DNA from: Ectopseudomonas toyotomiensis
Lineage (GTDB): Bacteria; Pseudomonadota; Gammaproteobacteria; Pseudomonadales; Pseudomonadaceae
Direction: 5' to 3'
Assembly: GCF_900115695.1 (NCBI RefSeq)
Contig: NZ_FOXK01000006.1
Location: 62,001-126,000, forward strand
DNA length: 64,000 bases
In this document: in pieces, positions 55,246 through 64,000 of the stretch
Numbering within the stretch: the first letter of the stretch is position 1
Layout: each line of letters opens with the position of its first letter
The notes under the pieces: generated by a model
The model's database searches: none
What the model was told of the DNA's origin: nothing
The model's input: the letters and a program-made list of their open reading frames with translations, nothing else
Position numbers and translations under genes: made by a program

Positions 55246-57237
55246 ATGCATGCAACAACGGTGCTGTACGGCCAAGTAATTGTGGTGTTGGCCATTACCC
55301 TGTCCGGGGTATGGGGTGCCACCCAGCGGACGGCAGCCGCGCTCGGTTACCAGGCTCGCCTTGGCGCGCCCTGGTTCGAACTACTGGGCACGCCGGTCTA
55401 TCATCCCTGGCGTCTGTTTGAGTGGTGGTTCGTCTTCGATGCCTACGCGCCGGACGTATTCAATGTCGGCGGTAGCATCGCTGCTTGCAGCAGCCTGCTG
55501 GCGTTGGTGGTGGCCATTGGCATGGCGATCTGGCGGGCGCGCCAGGCACGCCGAGTCACCACCTACGGCTCGGCGCGCTGGGCCGACGCGGATGAGGTGC
55601 GCAAGGCTGGCCTGACCCAGCCTGCGGGTGTGTTCCTCGGCCAATTCGACAATCAGTATCTGCGTCACGAAGGCCCCGAACATGTGCTGACCTTCGCGCC
55701 GACGCGCTCGGGCAAGGGCGTCGGCCTGGTGGTACCCACCCTGCTCACCTGGCCGGCCTCGGCGGTCATCCACGACATCAAGGGCGAGAACTGGAGCCTG
55801 ACTGCGGGATGGCGCTCGCGCTTCTCGCACTGCCTGCTGTTCAACCCCACAGACCTGGCCTCGGCCGCCTACAACCCGCTGCTGGAAGTGCGGCGCGGCG
55901 CCCACGAGGTGCGCGACGTGCAGAACATCGCCGACATCCTGGTCGACCCGGAGGGAGCGCTGGAGCGGCGTAACCACTGGGAGAAGACCAGTCATGCGCT
56001 GCTGGTCGGCGCCATCCTACACGTGCTCTACGCCGGTCAGGACAAGACCCTGCGCGGCGTCGCCAACTTCCTCTCAGATCCGGCCTGCACCTTCGAGCTG
56101 ACCCTGCACCGGATGATGACCACGCCGCACCTGGGCGATGCGCCCCATCCAGTGGTGGCCTCGGCCGCGCGGGAGGTGCTGAACAAGAGCGACAACGAGC
56201 GCTCTGGCGTGCTGTCCACTGCAATGTCGTTCCTCGGTCTGTACCGCGACCCGACAGTGGCCGAGGTCACCTCGCGCTGCGACTGGCGCATCGCCGACCT
56301 GATCTCGGCCGAGCATCCGGTGTCGCTGTACCTAGTCGTGCCGCCCTCGGATATCAGCCGCACCAAGCCACTGATCCGTCTGATCCTCAATCAGGTCGGC
56401 CGACGCCTGACCGAGTCGCTCGACGGCTCCGACGGCATCGAGCGCCGGCACAAACTGCTGCTGATGCTTGATGAGTTTCCGGCGCTGGGACGTCTGGATT
56501 TCTTCGAGACGGCCCTGGCCTTCATGGCCGGCTACGGGTTGCGCGCCTTCCTGATCTCGCAGTCGCTGAACCAGATCGACAAGGCCTACGGCCAAAACCA
56601 TTCGATCCTCGACAACTGCCATGTGAGGGTGACCTTCGCCACCAACGACGAACGCACCGCCAAACGCATCTCCGAGACCCTCGGCACTGCCACCGAACTG
56701 CGCGCGCAGCGCAACTACGCCGGCCACCGTCTGGCGCCCTGGCTGGGCCATCTGATGGTGTCGCGCCAGGAAACCGCTCGCCCACTACTGACTCCAGGTG
56801 AGGTGATGCAACTGCCCAGCGACGAGGCCGTGGTGATGCTCTCAGGTCTCGCACCGATCCGCGCGAAGAAGCTGCGCTACTTCACCGACACCAACTTCCA
56901 GAGCCGGGTACTGCCGGCGCCGCGCTTGCAGCCGGGCCGCTACGCAGACGTACCAGCGACACGCCCAGACGACTGGAGCGGCCTGGCCGTGCCTGCGTCC
57001 GTTGCTGTGTCGACGACCGATCTGGACGACGACGAGACCGTCGAGGACGGCGGCCCACGCCGTCAGCCCGAACTGGCGGAACTCGCCCAGTTGCCAAATC
57101 ACGACGAGCTGACCAGCGACCTGCTGTTGCTCGACGAGGACGACATTCCCGCCCCCTTCCCCACCCAGCCGGACCCACGCCTGCAACGCGTGGCGCGGCT
57201 GGCAGCCCTCGACCCTGACGATGGAATAGCCCTATGA
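55246..57237 (+). CDS. traG: TraG/VirD4-type coupling protein
   Basis: 663 residues from the ATG; a GTG 12 codons upstream is an alternative. Two or three N-terminal helices (~5-25, 45-65, 80-100) anchor it. Walker A Thr-Arg-Ser-Gly-Lys-Gly near 160, Walker B Leu-Met-Leu-Asp-Glu-Phe near 407. It docks the relaxase-DNA complex to the T4SS. First gene of the conjugation operon; overlaps the next by four bases. Confidence 0.93.
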   Translation: MHATTVLYGQVIVVLAITLSGVWGATQRTAAALGYQARLGAPWFELLGTPVYHPWRLFEWWFVFDAYAPDVFNVGGSIAACSSLLALVVAIGMAIWRARQARRVTTYGSARWADADEVRKAGLTQPAGVFLGQFDNQYLRHEGPEHVLTFAPTRSGKGVGLVVPTLLTWPASAVIHDIKGENWSLTAGWRSRFSHCLLFNPTDLASAAYNPLLEVRRGAHEVRDVQNIADILVDPEGALERRNHWEKTSHALLVGAILHVLYAGQDKTLRGVANFLSDPACTFELTLHRMMTTPHLGDAPHPVVASAAREVLNKSDNERSGVLSTAMSFLGLYRDPTVAEVTSRCDWRIADLISAEHPVSLYLVVPPSDISRTKPLIRLILNQVGRRLTESLDGSDGIERRHKLLLMLDEFPALGRLDFFETALAFMAGYGLRAFLISQSLNQIDKAYGQNHSILDNCHVRVTFATNDERTAKRISETLGTATELRAQRNYAGHRLAPWLGHLMVSRQETARPLLTPGEVMQLPSDEAVVMLSGLAPIRAKKLRYFTDTNFQSRVLPAPRLQPGRYADVPATRPDDWSGLAVPASVAVSTTDLDDDETVEDGGPRRQPELAELAQLPNHDELTSDLLLLDEDDIPAPFPTQPDPRLQRVARLAALDPDDGIAL

Positions 57238-57668
57238 GCCGAGCCCGCCTCAACCTATTTATCCAATCTGAGCATGCCAAGCGCCTGAACGAATTGGCGA
57301 TCACCAAGGGCGTGTCGAAGTCCTCAATCATCGCCGCGGCGCTGGCCTCCTGGCTGTCGCCCGAGTCCGGCGAGCAGCGCGAGGTGGCCATGGCCAAACG
57401 CCTGGATCGCCTGTCAAGTCAGTTCGAGCGCCTGGAGCGCGACCAGCACATCCTGATCGAGACTGTGGCGCTGTATGTGCGCTACTACCTCACGGTCAGC
57501 ACGCCGATACCAGAGGCGCATCAGGAAGCAGCACGCTCGCAGGGCAAGCTGCGATTCAGCCAGTTCGTAGAACAACTGGGGCGTCACTTGCAGCGCGGAC
57601 GCAGCCTGGTCAAAGACGTGCACGAAGAGGTTCAGGCAGAGGCCCAGGTCTCGGGAGAGCGTCCATGA
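57234..57668 (+). CDS. CopG-like ribbon-helix-helix protein of the trb operon
   Basis: 144 residues. N-terminal ~1-45 is ribbon-helix-helix (Ala-Arg-Leu-Asn-Leu-Phe-Ile, then Ser-Lys-Ser-Ser-Ile-Ile-Ala); the rest is helical with coiled coil. Its place between traG and trbB is constant in Tn4371-like elements. It probably controls operon expression. Overlaps both neighbours by four bases. Confidence 0.85.
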   Translation: MSRARLNLFIQSEHAKRLNELAITKGVSKSSIIAAALASWLSPESGEQREVAMAKRLDRLSSQFERLERDQHILIETVALYVRYYLTVSTPIPEAHQEAARSQGKLRFSQFVEQLGRHLQRGRSLVKDVHEEVQAEAQVSGERP

Positions 57669-58696
57669 CTGTCGCCTCGTCCCCTTTGCTGAGTGCAGCG
57701 GCAGCTTCTCTGGATCGGCGCACGCGTATGTTGCGCACGGCGATGGGCCCGCTGATTGCCGCGGCCCTGGATGATCCGGACGTGGTCGAGGTGATGCTCA
57801 ACCCCGATGGCGCGCTCTGGCTGGATCGACTGTCCGCTGGCCGCGCCCATCTAGGCACGCTAGCGGCTGCCGATGGTGAACGGATCATCCGCCTGGTGGC
57901 TGCGCATGTCGGCCAGGAGGTACATCGCAACAAGCCTCTGCTGAGTGCAGAGTTGCCAGAGACTGGTGAGCGCTTCGAAGGTGTACTACCGCCCGTAGTG
58001 GCTGGGCCGACCTTCGCTCTGCGCAAACGCGCCGCCGGCGTCATCCCGCTACAGCAGTACGTGGCCGACGGCATTCTCAGCGCCGCGCAGGCCGAGCACC
58101 TGCGTGTGGCCGTAAGTGAGCGGCAGAACATCCTGGTGGCAGGCGGCACCAGCAGCGGGAAGACCACTCTGGCCAACGCGCTGCTGGCCGAGGTGGCCGG
58201 TAGTGGTGACCGCGTGCTGGTGCTGGAGGACACGGTCGAACTGCAGTGTCCGGCCTTCGATCACGTCGCTCTGCGCACCAAGCCCGGCGTGGTCTCCATG
58301 GCTGATCTGGTGCGCAGCACGCTGCGTCTGCGCCCCGACCGCGTGGTGGTCGGCGAGGTGCGCGGCGGTGAGGCACTGGATCTGATCAAGGCCTGGGGCA
58401 CCGGCCATCCCGGCGGTATCGCCACCATCCATGCCGGTTCCGCGCAGGGGGCGCTGCTGCGCCTGGAGCAACTGATCCTGGAGGTCGCCCTGGCCGCGCC
58501 GCGGGCGTTGATCGCCGAGGCGGTCAACCTGTTGGTGTTTCTCGCCGGACGTGGCCGCACGCGCTATGTCCAGCAGATCGCCCGCGTCACCGGCTATGAC
58601 GAGCGCGGCTATCAACTCACTTCCATCGCCCCCGCATTCATTCCTTCACTGACTCAGGAAAACAGTCATGACTGCCTGCCATCCCCGCGTTGCTAA
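57665..58696 (+). CDS. trbB: TrbB T4SS ATPase (VirB11-like)
   Basis: 343 residues with Walker A Gly-Gly-Thr-Ser-Ser-Gly-Lys-Thr-Thr near 163, Asp box Leu-Glu-Asp-Thr and His box (Gly-His-Pro-Gly-Gly, Thr-Ile-His-Ala-Gly). It is a hexameric motor at the inner-membrane base. The 3' end overlaps trbC by 29 bases. Confidence 0.94.
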   Translation: MTVASSPLLSAAAASLDRRTRMLRTAMGPLIAAALDDPDVVEVMLNPDGALWLDRLSAGRAHLGTLAAADGERIIRLVAAHVGQEVHRNKPLLSAELPETGERFEGVLPPVVAGPTFALRKRAAGVIPLQQYVADGILSAAQAEHLRVAVSERQNILVAGGTSSGKTTLANALLAEVAGSGDRVLVLEDTVELQCPAFDHVALRTKPGVVSMADLVRSTLRLRPDRVVVGEVRGGEALDLIKAWGTGHPGGIATIHAGSAQGALLRLEQLILEVALAAPRALIAEAVNLLVFLAGRGRTRYVQQIARVTGYDERGYQLTSIAPAFIPSLTQENSHDCLPSPRC

Positions 58697-59009
58697 TCGT
58701 CGTCGCCTCGTCGGCGCCTTGATGCTCGGCGCCCTCTGCTTGAGCGCCTCCCTGCCAGTGCTCGCCGCTGGCTCCGGAATGCCCTGGGAAGGACCACTGC
58801 AATCGATCCTTGATTCGGTACAGGGGCCGGTGGCGCGCATCATCGCGGTGATCATCATCATTACCACAGGCCTGACGCTGGCCTTCGGCGACACCAGTGG
58901 CGGCTTTCGCAAGCTGATCCAGATTGTCTTTGGCCTGTCGATTGCCTTCGCCGCGTCGTCGTTCTTCCTCAGCTTTTTCAGCTTTGCCGGCGGGGCGGTG
59001 ATCGCATGA
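58668..59009 (+). CDS. trbC: TrbC pilin precursor (VirB2-like)
   Basis: 113 residues with an N-terminal signal (~1-34, ending Ala-Ala-Gly) and two membrane helices flanking a short Gly-rich loop. TraF is expected to process it. Overlaps trbD by four bases. Confidence 0.9.
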   Translation: MTACHPRVANRRRLVGALMLGALCLSASLPVLAAGSGMPWEGPLQSILDSVQGPVARIIAVIIIITTGLTLAFGDTSGGFRKLIQIVFGLSIAFAASSFFLSFFSFAGGAVIA

Positions 59010-59278
59010 ACGGCGAGCGCGAACTCATCCCCGGTTTCGAGGTGCCACTGCACCGCTCGCTGGCCGAGCCGATTCTGCTCGGTGGCGCGCCGCGCAACGT
59101 GGCGATCCTCAACGGTACTCTGGCGGCGGTGGTCGGTCTGGGCCTGCAGCTGTGGCTGCCTGGCTTGGCGCTCTGGTTGGTCGGCCACACGCTGGCGGTG
59201 TGGGGCGCACGTCTGGATCCGCAGTTCCTGCAGGTATTTGCCCGGCATATCAAGCAGCCGTCGCTGCTGGATGTGTGA
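59006..59278 (+). CDS. trbD: TrbD (VirB3-like) inner membrane protein
   Basis: 90 residues with one or two helices (~32-65) and a conserved N-terminal Pro-Leu-His-Arg-Ser-Leu-Ala-Glu-Pro typical of VirB3/TrbD. Starts at an ATGA overlap with trbC; trbE follows 10 bases on. Confidence 0.9.
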   Translation: MNGERELIPGFEVPLHRSLAEPILLGGAPRNVAILNGTLAAVVGLGLQLWLPGLALWLVGHTLAVWGARLDPQFLQVFARHIKQPSLLDV

Positions 59279-59288
59279 GGAGGCCGCC

Positions 59289-61718
59289 ATGCTGAACCTC
59301 ACCGAATACCAGCGCCGCCCCGCACAGTTGGCCGACTGGCTGCCCTGGGCCGGTCTCGTCGCACCCGGCGTCGTATTGAACAAGGACGGTTCTTTCCAAC
59401 GCAGCCTGCGCTTTCGCGGGCCAGACCTGAACAGCGCCACCCAAGGCGAGCTGGTGGTCACCTCGGCGCGCCTGAACAATGCCCTGCGTCGCCTTGGATC
59501 GGGCTGGGCGCTGTTTGTCGAGGCCGAGCGCCTGGCGGCCGCCGACTACCCTGACAGCGATTTTCCCGAGCCGTTGTCCTGGCTGGTGGACGAGGAGCGC
59601 CGTGCTGCCTTCGAGGCGCACGGAAGCCACTTCGAGAGCAGTTATCACCTGACGCTGCTCTACCTGCCACCGGAAGAATCGCGCTCGCGCGCCGCCGGCC
59701 TGCTCTACGAGCACCGGCCGCAACGCGGAGTCGACTGGCGCGAACGGCTGACCGCCTTTGTCGCCGAGACAGATCGTCTCTTCGACCTGCTGGACGGAGT
59801 GATGCCAGAGCTCGCCTGGCTCGATGACAGCCAGACGCTGACTTACCTGCATGCCACGATTTCGCCCCATCGCCAGCGGGTGGCTGTACCCGAGGTGCCT
59901 TTCCATCTCGATGCTCTGCTGGCCGACAGTCCTTTGGCCACTGGCCTGGCACCGCGCTTGGGTGAGCAGCACCTACGCGTGCTGTCGGTACGTGGCTTTC
60001 CCACCTCGACCTGGCCAAGCGTGCTGGATGACCTCAACCGTCTGGGCTTCGCCTATCGCTGGTCGACCCGTTTTATCTGCCTGGACAAGGTTGAGGCCGA
60101 GAAGGAACTGGTGCGCCTGCGCCGGCAGTGGTTTGCCAAGCGCAAGGGCGTCCTGGCGCTGCTGCGCGAAGCGATCTTCCAGCAGGAAAGCCCACTGCTC
60201 GACAGCGACGCCGCGAACAAGGCCAGCGACGCCGACGCGGCGCTGCAGGAACTCGGTGCCGACCAAGTCGCCTTCGGCTATGTGACGGCCACGGTGACGG
60301 TGAGCGATGCCGACGCCCAGATCGCCGACGAGAAGCTGCGCCGGGTCGAGCGGGTGATCCAGGGCCGCGGCCTCGTCACCATCGCCGAGAGTCTCAACGC
60401 GGTGGAGGCCTGGCTCTCGTCGATCCCCGGCAACGCCTACGCCAACGTCCGTCAGCCGTTGATCTCCACCGTCAACCTGGCGCACCTGATGCCGGTCTCG
60501 GCAGTCTGGGCTGGCCCGGCACGCAACGAACATCTGGATGCCCCTCCATTGGTGATCACCCGCACCGATGGCGCAACACCGTTTCGCCTGGTCACCCACG
60601 TTGGCGACGTCGGCCACACCCTGGTGGCTGGCCCTACCGGCATGGGCAAATCGGTGTTGCTGGCGACCCTGGCCCTGCAGTTCCGACGCTACCCGGGCGC
60701 GCGCCTGTTTCTCTTCGACATGGGGCGCTCGCTGCGCGCTACGGTGCTGGGCCTGGGTGGCGAGCACTACGCCCTCGGAGGCGACGGCGACCTGGCCTTC
60801 CAGCCTCTGGCGCGCATCGATCAGCCGGGATACCGAGCCTGGGCCGCCGAGTGGCTGGAGGCTCGCCTGCTGCAGGAAGGTGTGGCCGTCGGCCCCGAGC
60901 AGAAGGCCGCGCTGTGGACGGCGCTGGACAGCCTGGCCGGCGCACCGGAGACGCAGCGCACACTGACCGGCTTTTCGGTGCTGCTGCAGGACAACGCCCT
61001 GCGCCAGGCGCTGCAACCCTATGTGCTGGGCGGCGCGCATGGCGCATTGCTGGATGCCGACCAGGATCGTCTGGGCAGCGCCGACGTGCAGTGTTTCGAG
61101 ATGGAGGAGCTGATGCACAGCAAGGCGGCGGTAGCCGCCGTGCTGAGCTACCTGTTCGCCCGCTTCGAGGAACGCTTTGACGGCGCGCCGACCCTGCTCA
61201 TCCTCGACGAGGCCTGGCTGTTTCTCGACGACCCGTTGTTCGCCGCGCGCATCCGCCAGTGGCTCAAGACCCTGCGCAAGAAGAACGTCAGCGTCATCTT
61301 CGCCACCCAGTCACTGGCCGACATCAAGGATTCCAGCATCGCTGCGGCAATCATCGAGAGCTGCGCCAGCCGCATCTTCCTGCCCAACCCACAGGCGGGC
61401 GAGCCGCAGATCCGCGGCATCTACCATGGCTTCGGCCTCAACGACCGGCAGATCGAGATCATCGCCCAGGCCACGCCCAAGCGTGATTACTACTATCAGT
61501 CGCGCCTGGGCAACCGCCTGTTCGACCTCGATCTGGGGCCGGTGGCGCTGGCCTTCGCCGCCTCGGCCAGCCAGGTCGAGCAGCGTGAGATCGACCGCAT
61601 CCTGCTGGCGTACGGCACCGCCGGTTTCGCCCCTGCCTGGCTGCGTCACCGCGGCCTGGACTGGGCTGCCGACCTGCTCACCGCTTATCCCTCGTCACGC
61701 AAGGAGTGCCTGCCATGA
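59289..61718 (+). CDS. trbE: TrbE T4SS ATPase (VirB4-like)
   Basis: 809 residues from an ATG with GGAGG upstream. Walker A Gly-Pro-Thr-Gly-Met-Gly-Lys-Ser near 448 and Walker B Ile-Leu-Asp-Glu-Ala-Trp near 640 place it in the VirB4/CagE family that drives pilus assembly. Stop overlaps trbJ start (ATGA). Confidence 0.94.
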   Translation: MLNLTEYQRRPAQLADWLPWAGLVAPGVVLNKDGSFQRSLRFRGPDLNSATQGELVVTSARLNNALRRLGSGWALFVEAERLAAADYPDSDFPEPLSWLVDEERRAAFEAHGSHFESSYHLTLLYLPPEESRSRAAGLLYEHRPQRGVDWRERLTAFVAETDRLFDLLDGVMPELAWLDDSQTLTYLHATISPHRQRVAVPEVPFHLDALLADSPLATGLAPRLGEQHLRVLSVRGFPTSTWPSVLDDLNRLGFAYRWSTRFICLDKVEAEKELVRLRRQWFAKRKGVLALLREAIFQQESPLLDSDAANKASDADAALQELGADQVAFGYVTATVTVSDADAQIADEKLRRVERVIQGRGLVTIAESLNAVEAWLSSIPGNAYANVRQPLISTVNLAHLMPVSAVWAGPARNEHLDAPPLVITRTDGATPFRLVTHVGDVGHTLVAGPTGMGKSVLLATLALQFRRYPGARLFLFDMGRSLRATVLGLGGEHYALGGDGDLAFQPLARIDQPGYRAWAAEWLEARLLQEGVAVGPEQKAALWTALDSLAGAPETQRTLTGFSVLLQDNALRQALQPYVLGGAHGALLDADQDRLGSADVQCFEMEELMHSKAAVAAVLSYLFARFEERFDGAPTLLILDEAWLFLDDPLFAARIRQWLKTLRKKNVSVIFATQSLADIKDSSIAAAIIESCASRIFLPNPQAGEPQIRGIYHGFGLNDRQIEIIAQATPKRDYYYQSRLGNRLFDLDLGPVALAFAASASQVEQREIDRILLAYGTAGFAPAWLRHRGLDWAADLLTAYPSSRKECLP

Positions 61719-62449
61719 GATCCCCTTCCCACCGCTTTCCCGGCGCAACGCTGCTGGTACTGGGCCTGCTGGCCGTGAAGCCGGTAAACGCCTTCACCGT
61801 AATCGATCCGACCAACTTGGTGCAGAACACCCTGACTGCAGTACGCACCCTGGAGATGGCGAACAACCAGGTTCGCCAGTTGCAGAACGAGACCCAGATG
61901 CTGCTGAACCAGGCACGTCACCTGCAGCGCCTGGACTACAACGTCGTCAGCCAGTTGCGCGCGAGCTTGGCCAATACTGAGCGGCTACTCGCCGAGGCGC
62001 GAGGGCTGGCCTACGAAGTGCAGCGCCTGGATCAGGAGTTCAGCCGACTCTACCCGAGCGAGTACACCGGCGACGTCAGCAGCCAACGCCTGGCAGAAGA
62101 AGCACGCGAACGCTGGCAACAGGGCCTCGACGGGCTGCATACGGCGCTGCGTGTACAGGCTCAGATGAAACAGAGCCTGGCCGTGGATGAAAGCGCCTTG
62201 GCCGCGCTGGTGCAGCAGAGCCAGTCCGCGGGTGGCGCCTTGCAGGCTGCCCAGGCCACCAACCAGTTGCTGGCCTTGCAAGCCAAGCAGTCGATCCAGT
62301 CGCAGCAACTGCAGATCACCCAGAACCGCGCCGTCGCCCTGGAGCTTGCCCGTCAGGCTGCCGCGGCCGAGGAGGCACGGGAACGGCGGCGTCGCTTTAT
62401 GGGTAACGGCACGCCCTATACCCCCTACCCCGTGCAGTTCTATCGATAG
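61715..62449 (+). CDS. trbJ: TrbJ (VirB5-like) pilus-associated protein
   Basis: 244 residues with a signal peptide (~1-26, ending Val-Asn-Ala) then long helices rich in Gln, as in TrbJ/VirB5 proteins exported to the pilus tip. ATGA-coupled to trbE. A lipoprotein gene follows. Confidence 0.9.
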   Translation: MRSPSHRFPGATLLVLGLLAVKPVNAFTVIDPTNLVQNTLTAVRTLEMANNQVRQLQNETQMLLNQARHLQRLDYNVVSQLRASLANTERLLAEARGLAYEVQRLDQEFSRLYPSEYTGDVSSQRLAEEARERWQQGLDGLHTALRVQAQMKQSLAVDESALAALVQQSQSAGGALQAAQATNQLLALQAKQSIQSQQLQITQNRAVALELARQAAAAEEARERRRRFMGNGTPYTPYPVQFYR

Positions 62450-62461
62450 GGAGGTCGCCCC

Positions 62462-62647
62462 ATGAAAATCCTGGTACTGCTGCCGCTGCTCGCGCTGGCC
62501 GCCTGCGGACATGGCGACGATGGCGTCGTGGCACGGCAAGACGATTCGGCCGAGCGCTTCTACTCCGGATGCGCCCGGCCCGGCGAGTTTCTCCGGCCTA
62601 CCGACTTGCCCGCGATCCCGCCGAGCTTCGATGAGGACGTGCGATGA
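62462..62647 (+). CDS. TrbK-like entry-exclusion lipoprotein
   Basis: 61 residues with a lipobox Leu-Ala-Ala-Cys at 12-15. Size and place between trbJ and trbL match TrbK, the entry-exclusion lipoprotein of IncP plasmids; identity by synteny mostly. Overlaps trbL by four bases. Confidence 0.75.
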   Translation: MKILVLLPLLALAACGHGDDGVVARQDDSAERFYSGCARPGEFLRPTDLPAIPPSFDEDVR

Positions 62648-63804
62648 ACGACGTCAGCGTGATCGACCGTTTCCTCGAGGTGTTCGGGCTCTATATCGAC
62701 ACCGGCTTCGGCTTGCTCGGCGGCGAGGTGGCCTTTCTCACCATGACCCTGGTGGTGATCGACATGACCCTGGCCGGGCTGTTCTGGGCCATGGGCGGTG
62801 AGGATGTCAGCGCCAAACTGATCCGCAAGACCCTCTATGTCGGTGCCTTCGCCTTCATCATCGGCAACTTCAATGCCCTGGCGAAGATCGTCTTCAACTC
62901 CTTCGCCGGATTGGGTCTGCTGGCCTCAGGTTCCGGGTTGAGTCATGCGGAGTTTCTGCAGCCAGGGCGGTTGGCCGCGATTGGGGTTGATGCCGGAGGG
63001 CCGCTGCTTGAGCAGATCAGCAAGCTCAGTGGTTTTCCCGAAGTCTTCGGCAACCTGCACAGCATCCTGGTGCTGTTTCTGGCCTGGCTGGTGGTGATCG
63101 TCAGTTTCTTCTTCCTGGCCATTCAGCTGTTCGTGACCTTGGTCGAATTCAAGCTGACCACCCTTGCTGGCTTCGTGCTGGTGCCCTTTGCGCTGTGGAA
63201 CAAGACCGCCTTTCTCGCCGAGAAGGTGCTGGGCAACGTGGTTGCGTCCGGCATCAAGGTGCTGGTTCTGGCGGTGATCGTCGGCATTGGCAGCGGGCTG
63301 TTCGCCGAGTTCCAGGCCATGCCGGACGAGCCCTCCATCGACCATGCGCTGGTGGTCATGCTCGCCTCGCTGGCCCTGCTGGGCCTGGGCATCTTCGGGC
63401 CGGGCATTGCCACCGGGTTGGTCTCCGGCGCACCGCAACTGGGTGCTGGTGCAGCAGCCGGTACCGCGCTAGGCGCGGCGGGCATGGCTGCTGGTGCTGC
63501 TGCAGTCGCCACAGGTGTCGGCGGCGCGGTATTGGCCGGCGCACGCATGGCACCCGGTGCAGCGCGCTTGGCAATGGGCGGCGCTCGCTCTCTGGCAGGA
63601 GCCCCTTCCGGCGCTGCAACTGGTGGAGCATCCGACACCGCTGAACCTTCAACTGGCCCAGCCAAACAGCCCGACTGGGCCAAGCGCCTGCAGCGCAGGC
63701 AGCAACTCTCACAGGCTACCAGCACGGTCGCCCACACCCTTCGTGGCGGCGATGGCGGTGGCTCATCACCTGGGCCGCAGATCCGCGACCCATCGAATTC
63801 GTAA
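62644..63804 (+). CDS. trbL: TrbL (VirB6-like) polytopic protein
   Basis: 386 residues: a periplasmic start, five or six helices (~25-235) and an Ala/Gly-rich then hydrophilic tail. Typical TrbL/VirB6 channel component. Linked to trbK and followed by trbF after 12 bases. Confidence 0.92.
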   Translation: MNDVSVIDRFLEVFGLYIDTGFGLLGGEVAFLTMTLVVIDMTLAGLFWAMGGEDVSAKLIRKTLYVGAFAFIIGNFNALAKIVFNSFAGLGLLASGSGLSHAEFLQPGRLAAIGVDAGGPLLEQISKLSGFPEVFGNLHSILVLFLAWLVVIVSFFFLAIQLFVTLVEFKLTTLAGFVLVPFALWNKTAFLAEKVLGNVVASGIKVLVLAVIVGIGSGLFAEFQAMPDEPSIDHALVVMLASLALLGLGIFGPGIATGLVSGAPQLGAGAAAGTALGAAGMAAGAAAVATGVGGAVLAGARMAPGAARLAMGGARSLAGAPSGAATGGASDTAEPSTGPAKQPDWAKRLQRRQQLSQATSTVAHTLRGGDGGGSSPGPQIRDPSNS

Positions 63805-63816
63805 AGGAGGACGAAG

Positions 63817-64000
63817 ATGCGATTCAGACGCCCACTGGTGCGCTACAGCGACACCCCTCAACCGGTCACCCCTTACCAGGCAGCGGCACAGACCTGGGAC
63901 CTGCGCATGGGCAGCAGCCTGGCGCAGGCACGCAACTGGCGGCTGATGGCCTTCGGTTGTCTGGGCCTGGCGCTGCTGATGGCCGGCGGGCTGGTCTGGC
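63817..64000 (+). CDS. trbF: TrbF (VirB8-like), N-terminal part
   Basis: The first 61 codons are present (Met-Arg-Phe-Arg-Arg-Pro start, Pro-Tyr-Gln-Ala-Ala-Ala-Gln-x-Trp-Asp, then a membrane helix from ~45). Ribosome site AAAGGAGG. The gene runs off the window; trbG and trbI are expected after it. Confidence 0.9.
   Translation, partial: MRFRRPLVRYSDTPQPVTPYQAAAQTWDLRMGSSLAQARNWRLMAFGCLGLALLMAGGLVW

Overview
The window looks like DNA from a Pseudomonas-like gammaproteobacterium (high-GC Pseudomonas-type codon use, TrbBCDEJLF conjugation genes, CioAB-like cytochrome bd). Much of it is an accessory element. The conjugation backbone (ArdA, HTH regulator, RepA with iterons, ParA and a ParG-like protein, TraF, a relaxase with a DUF3363-type tail, then TraG, a CopG-like protein and TrbB-C-D-E-J-K-L-F) has the content and order of a Tn4371-family integrative conjugative element, although a related plasmid cannot be excluded. 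No integrase or att site lies inside the window, so the element's ends are not seen.

Layout. 1-6.3 kb: a persulfide/sulfide oxidation operon (persulfide dioxygenase end, DUF442-SQR fusion, SulP carrier, two rhodaneses, DUF2892), then dps and an exported DsrE-like protein. 6.5-12.9 kb: cydABDC on the minus strand and an upstream CsoR-family repressor. G-tract palindromes typical of CsoR-family operators precede both dsrE and cydA, and a 169-bp MITE sits between the operator and cydA. 13.2-16.9 kb: a cupin, LysR, SDR and FAD amine-oxidase cassette of unknown substrate. 17-23.4 kb: the left ICE backbone. 23.4-31.3 kb: a compact biosynthetic cluster (MmyB-type regulator, ALA-synthase homologue with the Thr-to-Ser change that widens amino-acid choice, GNAT, Gfo/Idh oxidoreductase, asparagine-synthetase-like amidotransferase, MFS exporter, LysR). 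This resembles the alaremycin gene set plus an amidotransferase, so a primocarcin-like amide is predicted. 31.4-32.1 kb: a RelE/HigB-type toxin (frameshifted) with its HTH antitoxin. 32.5-34 kb: a LysR gene and a gene-free AT-rich stretch with three direct repeats. 34-46.9 kb: a transmissible locus of stress tolerance (HTH, Hsp20, ClpK, cardiolipin synthase-like, FtsH, Trx, KefB, GGDEF, PsiE, HtpX, DegP), in which four genes carry single-base frameshifts. 47-49.3 kb: insertion-sequence scars and a DUF4041/T5orf172 protein. 49.4-54.9 kb: a nickel/cobalt/zinc region (TraX-like, YqaA-like, RcnA, an InrS/RcnR-type sensor, a His-rich exported protein, HupE-like, a membrane-anchored periplasmic protein, ZnuA with a Zur box). 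55.2-64 kb: the T4SS operon, running off the window inside trbF.

How it fits together: the cargo adds sulfide tolerance with a sulfide-resistant oxidase, heat/proteotoxic stress survival, metal homeostasis and a probable antimetabolite with its exporter, all linked to a self-transfer system.
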